64,000 nucleotides of DNA from Mycolicibacterium sphagni. GTDB taxonomy: Bacteria; Actinomycetota; Actinomycetes; Mycobacteriales; Mycobacteriaceae. The notes beneath the pieces are model-generated. The model did not search any database, had not been told where the DNA came from, and was given only the letters and a program-made list of their open reading frames with translations. The position numbers and the translations under genes are program-made. The DNA lies in contig NZ_NOZR01000002.1 of assembly GCF_002250655.1 (NCBI RefSeq), positions 124,001 to 188,000 on the forward strand. Reading direction: 5' to 3'. Of the stretch, positions 59,499-64,000 are shown piece after piece. Position 1 is the stretch's first letter. Each line of letters opens with the position of its first letter.

Positions 59499-60569
59499 TC
59501 AGGCGCGGGCCAGGTGGGCGCGCAATGCCGAGATCATCTCGGCATTGCACCGGCTGACCTGGCCGCCGAGCGAATTCATGTTCAGGAATGCGTGGGTCAT
59601 CGACCCCATCCGCCTGGCGTCGACCGTCACCCCCGCCGCCCGCAGTCTGTCCGCATACTGTTCGCCTTCGTCCCGCAGGGGGTCGAACCCGGCGGTGATC
59701 ACCAGCGCCGGCGACAACCCGGTGAGGTCGTCGGCCAGCAGCGGCGAGACCCGCGGATCGGTGACGTCGAGACCCGAACCTTCGACATAGGCGCTTTCAA
59801 ACCAGTCCATGTTTCGTTTGGTCAGCAGGAAGCCGTCGCCGAACAGGGTGCGCGACGTGGTGTTGCCGCGTAGGTCGGTGACCGGGTAGATCAGCCACTG
59901 CAAGGTGGGCAGCGACACCCCGGCGTCGCGGGCCTGCCGGGTCACCACGGCGGCGAGGCAGCCACCGGCGCTGTCGCCGCCCACCGCAACCCGGTCTGGA
60001 TCGGCGCCCAGTTCGGCGGCGTGTTCACGAGCCCACACATAGGCCGCGTACGCGTCGTCGACGGCGGCCGGCGCCTTGTGCTCGGGAGCCAGCCGATAGT
60101 CGACGGCAAGCACGTGCACCCCGGCGTCACGGCAGATCAGCCGGCAGGCCGAGTCGTGCGTTTCCAGATCACCGAAGACGAATCCGCCGCCGTGGAAGAA
60201 GACCAGGAGCGGACCTCCGTCTTCGGCAGGACCATAGTGCCGCGCGGGGATCGGGCCCGCCGGGCCAGGGATGACCAGCGATTCGACGCGGGCGGCGTGG
60301 ACGTCTGACTCGTCGAGGCTGCGGGTCGTCGCCCGGTTCTGCCTGCGGGTGGCATCCGCGTTGCCGGTGACTCCCAGGCTGCGGATACCGATCGCTCGCT
60401 GCGCGACCAGCAACGTCTGGATGGTGGGATCCAGGGTGTTCCCGTCGATCGTGACGGCGCGGCCCCCTGACAACAGCCGCTTGAGGCCTCGGGGCAGGTG
60501 CGGAATCACTTTGACCCCAGCCCGGCTGGTCACCGCCACGGCGCGGGTGAGCCAACGGCTGCGTGTCAT
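59499..60569 (-). CDS. lipN: HSL-family carboxylesterase/lipase LipN-like
   Basis: 356 residues from the ATG at 60569. Alpha/beta hydrolase: HGGGF oxyanion motif, GDSAGG (nucleophile Ser), a later Asp and MTHAF (His). Hydrolyses short acyl esters. Rv2970c. The 273-bp gap up to 60842 is a divergent promoter region with no gene. Confidence 0.92.
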   Translation of the reverse strand: MTRSRWLTRAVAVTSRAGVKVIPHLPRGLKRLLSGGRAVTIDGNTLDPTIQTLLVAQRAIGIRSLGVTGNADATRRQNRATTRSLDESDVHAARVESLVIPGPAGPIPARHYGPAEDGGPLLVFFHGGGFVFGDLETHDSACRLICRDAGVHVLAVDYRLAPEHKAPAAVDDAYAAYVWAREHAAELGADPDRVAVGGDSAGGCLAAVVTRQARDAGVSLPTLQWLIYPVTDLRGNTTSRTLFGDGFLLTKRNMDWFESAYVEGSGLDVTDPRVSPLLADDLTGLSPALVITAGFDPLRDEGEQYADRLRAAGVTVDARRMGSMTHAFLNMNSLGGQVSRCNAEMISALRAHLARA

Positions 60570-60842
60570 CGATGCTCCCCTCACTTCTCGTGCGCGGTCG
60601 GCATCGCCGCAGCGTACGGGACCGGCGCTGGCAGTGGTCTGGCACCCTTTCACCAGCCGTGGACCTCCTCCGCTGGTTGACGAATCCGACAATTTCGATT
60701 CCCGTCCCCGACGGCGCGCCGAGGCGGCTCAGCCCGCACATCGGTGTGCGTACTAGTGTCATCCCGAAGTCGGTGACCCGTTAAGCGATCATGCCCGGGT
60801 GCCGACCTGGACAAACTTCCATTCCACAGGCAGGTGAACCAG

Positions 60843-61679
60843 ATGCCGGCGGCCGCAATCCCCACCGTCACTCTCAACGACGACAACACCATCCCGGTGC
60901 TTGGCCTCGGCGTTGCCGAGCTGTCCGCCGAAGAGACCGAGAACGCGGTGGCCGCCGCCCTGGAAGCGGGCTACCGGTTGATCGACACCGCGGCGGCATA
61001 CGGCAACGAGGAAATCGTCGGCCGCGCCATCGCCGCCTCGGGCATTCCCCGCGACCAGCTGTTCATCACCACCAAGGTCGCCACGGAGGATCAGGGTTTC
61101 CAAGCCTCGCAGGACGCGCTCAAGGCAAGCCTGGAACGCCTCGGCCTGGATTATGTGGACCTCTACCTGATCCACTGGCCCGCCGAGCAGAACGGCAAGT
61201 ACATCGACGCCTGGGGCGGCGTCATGCGGTCCCGCCAGGACGGCCTTATCAAGTCGATCGGCGTCTCGAACTTCACCGCGGAGCACCTGTCGAACATCAT
61301 CGACCTGAGCTACTTCCCGCCGGCGGTAAACCAGATCGAATTGCACCCGCTGCTCAATCAGGCCGAGCTGCGCGCGGTGCACGCCGAGCATTCGATCGTC
61401 ACCGAGGCCTACAGCCCGCTGGGCGTGGGCAAGCTGATCGAGCTTCCCGCGGTCGCTGAAGTGGCTGCGGCACATGGCAAGTCGCCAGCCCAGGTGCTGA
61501 TCCGCTGGAGCCTGCAGCTGGGAAACATCGTCATCCCCCGCTCGGCCAACCCGGCCCGGATCGCCGAGAATGCCGACGTGTTCGACTTCGAGCTCACGCC
61601 CGCCGAGATGGAGACCCTCAACGGGCTCGACAACGGGACCCGGTTCCGGCCGAACCCGGAAACTTACACCGGCACCTAG
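60843..61679 (+). CDS. Aldo/keto reductase
   Basis: 278 residues from the ATG at 60843 (AGGTG upstream; GTG at 60834 possible). Tetrad Asp (LIDTA), Tyr (AAYGNE), Lys (TTKVA) and His (LIHWP), with the NADPH site [10 protein letters not shown]. Reduces carbonyls such as methylglyoxal. Counterpart of Rv2971. Confidence 0.93.
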   Translation: MPAAAIPTVTLNDDNTIPVLGLGVAELSAEETENAVAAALEAGYRLIDTAAAYGNEEIVGRAIAASGIPRDQLFITTKVATEDQGFQASQDALKASLERLGLDYVDLYLIHWPAEQNGKYIDAWGGVMRSRQDGLIKSIGVSNFTAEHLSNIIDLSYFPPAVNQIELHPLLNQAELRAVHAEHSIVTEAYSPLGVGKLIELPAVAEVAAAHGKSPAQVLIRWSLQLGNIVIPRSANPARIAENADVFDFELTPAEMETLNGLDNGTRFRPNPETYTGT

Positions 61680-61692
61680 GGTTTCGGCCCCG

Positions 61693-62400
61693 TCAGCGAC
61701 TCGGGCAGCTGGCCGCGGCTTGCCGCAGCTCGTCGGCTGACGCCTGGTCGACCGGCAGCGAGTAGCCGCGCAGCACCGCGATGAACTGCATCGAGTACTG
61801 GCACCAGAACGCGTGGTTGGGCGGCATCCAGGAACCCGGCGGCAGATCCCCCTTGTCCTGGTTGACCTGCCCTGCCACCGCCAGCAGGTTGGCCGGGTCG
61901 TTGGCGAACCGAATCCGCATGTCGGCGGGCCAGTTTCGGGCCCCCATGTCCCAGGCGTAGGCCAGCGGCACCAGGTGATCGATCTGCACCGCCTGCCCGA
62001 CATTCGCGCCCCGGGTGAACGGGATCGTCGTGCTCGTATAAGGGTCGTGCAGCTCGCCGGTGGCCACCGCCTGAGGGCAGCGTTTGGTCGACACGTACGT
62101 CTTGTCGACCAGATCCCGATCGAGGATGTCGTCGCGGGTGTCGCACCCGTTGTGGCCACCGGGTGCCGAGTTCTCGTCGGTCCAGGCATCGCCGAATGCC
62201 GAGCGCTGATAGTCGTACCCGCGCACCCGCTGCGGGACGATCGTGATGCCTTGCAGTACATCGATTCCCGGCGCCACCGTGGGCACATCGGCGCGAGCGA
62301 CCATCCGATCGGGCTCGCTCGCTGTGGACATCACCTGCACCGAGACGATCACCGACAGTGCGGCGATCACCGCCAGCCAGATCAGCGGGCGGCGCCTCAT
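61693..62400 (-). CDS. Secreted HNH endonuclease-like protein
   Basis: 235 residues. N-terminal signal/anchor helix (about 5-25), then an HNH motif in QIDHLVPLAYAWDMGA with NDPANLLAV and NQDKGD (His, Asn, Asn, Lys), as in DUF1524/GmrSD-type nucleases. The presence of an export signal indicates action outside the cytoplasm. Its start overlaps the recG stop. Rv2972c. Confidence 0.85.
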   Translation of the reverse strand: MRRRPLIWLAVIAALSVIVSVQVMSTASEPDRMVARADVPTVAPGIDVLQGITIVPQRVRGYDYQRSAFGDAWTDENSAPGGHNGCDTRDDILDRDLVDKTYVSTKRCPQAVATGELHDPYTSTTIPFTRGANVGQAVQIDHLVPLAYAWDMGARNWPADMRIRFANDPANLLAVAGQVNQDKGDLPPGSWMPPNHAFWCQYSMQFIAVLRGYSLPVDQASADELRQAAASCPSR

Positions 62401-64000
62401 GCCTTGTCCAGGTAATCGATACGGTCACCGCCGGTGAACTGTCCGGCCAGGATCGTCATCCCCCGATTGCCGGGATCGTGGGCATAGATCGTCTGCGCGA
62501 CCTCCCGCGAATCGACGATGACGTCGAGGTGCTCGGCCAGCGACAGGAAGCGCAGCGTGATCGGACGGCCGGACTGATTGAGCCCCAACACATCTCCCTC
62601 GCGGCGCTCTTGAAGATCCAGGTCGGCCAATTCGAAGCCGTCCTGAGTGCCCGCCACCGCCGACAACCGTTCGCCGGCTTTGGAGCCCTCCGGGAACTTC
62701 GTCGCCAGCAGGCACAGGCTGGCGTGCGAGCCGCGCCCGATGCGTCCGCGGAGCTGATGCAGCTGGCTGATGCCGAACCGGTCGGCGTCCATCACCACCA
62801 TCACCGTCGCGTTCGGCACGTCGACGCCCACCTCGATGACAGTGGTGCACACCAGGACGTCGATCTCGCCGGCCCGGAACGAGGCCATCACCGCATCCTT
62901 CTCGTCGGCGGGCAGCCGGCCGTGCATCAGACCCAGCCGCAGCCCGGCCAGCGGGCCGTGGCCCAGGTGCCTGAACAGCGTGAGAACGGTCTCGGCGGGC
63001 GGACCGTCCTGTGCCGCAGTGGCCTTGTCGTCCTCGTCGATGCGTGAGGCGACGACATAGGCCTGCCGGCCTTCGCCGACCTCTTCGACGATCCGCTGCC
63101 ACGCCCGGGCCAGCCACTGCGGCTTGTCCTTGGTGAAGATCGTGTTGGTGGTGATCGGCTGGCGCCCGCGCGGAAGTTCGCGCATGGTCGACGTTTCCAG
63201 GTCGCCGTAGACGGTCAGCGCGACCGTGCGCGGGATCGGCGTCGCCGTCATCACCAGCAGATGCGGCGTCAACCCCTCAGGAGCCTTGGCGCGCAACCGA
63301 TCTCGCTGCTCCACACCGAATCGGTGCTGCTCGTCGACAACGACGAAGCCCAGTCGCGCAAACTCCACCGCCTCCTGCAGCAGGGCGTGAGTGCCGATCA
63401 CAATGCCCGCATCCCCCGCGGCCACCTCGTCGCGCACCTGGCGCTTCTGGGCCGCCGACATCGAGCCGGTCAGCAGCGCCACCCGTGTCGCGCCGTCCTC
63501 ACCGCCGAGCTGGCCCGCCATCGCCAGCGGCCCGAGGACGGCACGAATCGACTGCGCATGTTGGGCGGCAAGGACTTCCGTCGGGGCCAGCAGCGCACAC
63601 TGGTAGCCGGCGTCGACCATCTGCAGCATGGCCAGCACCGACACGATCGTCTTTCCGGAGCCGACCTCGCCCTGCAACAAGCGGTTCATCGGCTTGGTGG
63701 CAGCTAATTCGGTGGTGAGGACACCGAGCACGTCGCGCTGTCCCGCTGTCAGCTCGAACGGCAGCCGGCCCGTCAGTGCGGCGGCCAGCCCATTCGCACG
63801 ATGCGGGGCCGGTGGCCCGGACTCCCCGAGTTCGCCGTGCCGACGCTGAGCCAGCGCCCATTGCATCCCGACGGCCTCGTCGAACCTCAGTCGCTCACGG
63901 GCGGCCTCGCGTTCCGGCTCCCGCTCGGCGACGTGAATAGCGCGCAGCGCGGTGTCTTCGGATATCAGACCGCGTTGATCCACAACAGATTTCGGCAGCG
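62397..64000 (-). CDS. recG: ATP-dependent DNA helicase RecG, 5' end cut by window
   Basis: The C-terminal 534 codons or so of RecG; the N-terminal wedge domain lies beyond 64000. Helicase motifs GEVGSGKT (Walker A) and DEQHRFG (motif II, DExH), then TATPIPRT, HGRLPADEK, TTVIEVGVDVPNATVM and QLRGRIGRG. Rescues stalled replication forks by branch migration. Its stop overlaps the HNH gene start. Confidence 0.97.
   Translation of the reverse strand, partial: LPKSVVDQRGLISEDTALRAIHVAEREPEREAARERLRFDEAVGMQWALAQRRHGELGESGPPAPHRANGLAAALTGRLPFELTAGQRDVLGVLTTELAATKPMNRLLQGEVGSGKTIVSVLAMLQMVDAGYQCALLAPTEVLAAQHAQSIRAVLGPLAMAGQLGGEDGATRVALLTGSMSAAQKRQVRDEVAAGDAGIVIGTHALLQEAVEFARLGFVVVDEQHRFGVEQRDRLRAKAPEGLTPHLLVMTATPIPRTVALTVYGDLETSTMRELPRGRQPITTNTIFTKDKPQWLARAWQRIVEEVGEGRQAYVVASRIDEDDKATAAQDGPPAETVLTLFRHLGHGPLAGLRLGLMHGRLPADEKDAVMASFRAGEIDVLVCTTVIEVGVDVPNATVMVVMDADRFGISQLHQLRGRIGRGSHASLCLLATKFPEGSKAGERLSAVAGTQDGFELADLDLQERREGDVLGLNQSGRPITLRFLSLAEHLDVIVDSREVAQTIYAHDPGNRGMTILAGQFTGGDRIDYLDKA

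Overview
This 64 kb, GC-rich window is a chromosomal segment of a mycobacterium. The gene order follows the Mycobacterium tuberculosis Rv2889c-Rv2973c block: tsf-rpsB, xerC-viuB-dprA-yifB-yraN, DUF2469-rnhB-lepB-rplS, trmD-rimM-KH-rpsP, dacB2, ffh-glnD-glnB-amt-ftsY-smc-acyP-osmC-mutM-rnc-DUF177-sepIVA, then coaD-rsmD-pca-VKOR-dsbA-lipN-AKR-HNH-recG. Family-specific genes (MPT70-like and MPT63-like secreted proteins, SigK/RskA, SepIVA, PGRS-type glycine-rich protein) confirm the genus. No tRNA, rRNA, insertion sequence, phage or CRISPR array was seen. The PDIM/PGL lipid locus, which separates sepIVA from coaD in M. tuberculosis, is absent, so this is not a tubercle bacillus.

Layout. 1-9.4 kb: end of a flavin oxidoreductase, a small secreted protein, translation genes tsf and rpsB, an M23-like protein, SelO, and the xerC-viuB-dprA-yifB-yraN run. 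9.4-14.6 kb: an accessory block occupying the position of fdhD-fdhF in M. tuberculosis. It holds a metalloprotease lipoprotein gene broken by one TAG codon, a translationally coupled operon (MFS exporter, 41-aa protein, 202-aa unknown, HAD phosphatase) and a divergent ROK regulator with a candidate operator. 14.6-22.5 kb: core genes for RNase HII, signal peptidase, ribosomal proteins and tRNA methylation, interrupted by an LppW-like serine hydrolase and a drug-exporter-like MFS protein. 22.7-27.1 kb: a self-contained SigK island (sigK-rskA, a small ORF, dipZ and a divergent mpt70) with three matching SigK-type promoters. 27.3-30.4 kb: SnoaL protein, a diflavin reductase under a near-consensus IdeR box, and DacB2. 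30.4-35.4 kb: secreted-protein island with an MPT63-like protein, a dac pseudogene remnant, a PGRS protein without a PE domain, and a secreted C39-like cysteine peptidase candidate. 35.4-64 kb: core genes for SRP targeting, nitrogen control (GlnR boxes before amt-glnB-glnD), chromosome structure, RNA processing, septation, CoA and pyruvate metabolism and oxidative protein folding, ending in a recG cut by the window edge.

How the genes work together. GlnD, GlnB and Amt form the ammonium sensing unit. Ffh and FtsY are the SRP GTPase pair, with LepB as signal peptidase. VKOR and DsbA form the extracytoplasmic disulfide system, and DipZ adds a thiol-reduction route tied to SigK. The most interesting signals are the SigK island, the IdeR-box reductase, a 36-bp triple repeat that lengthens pyruvate carboxylase and leaves rsmD with a CTG as its likely start, and the MFS/41-aa/202-aa/HAD operon of unknown purpose.
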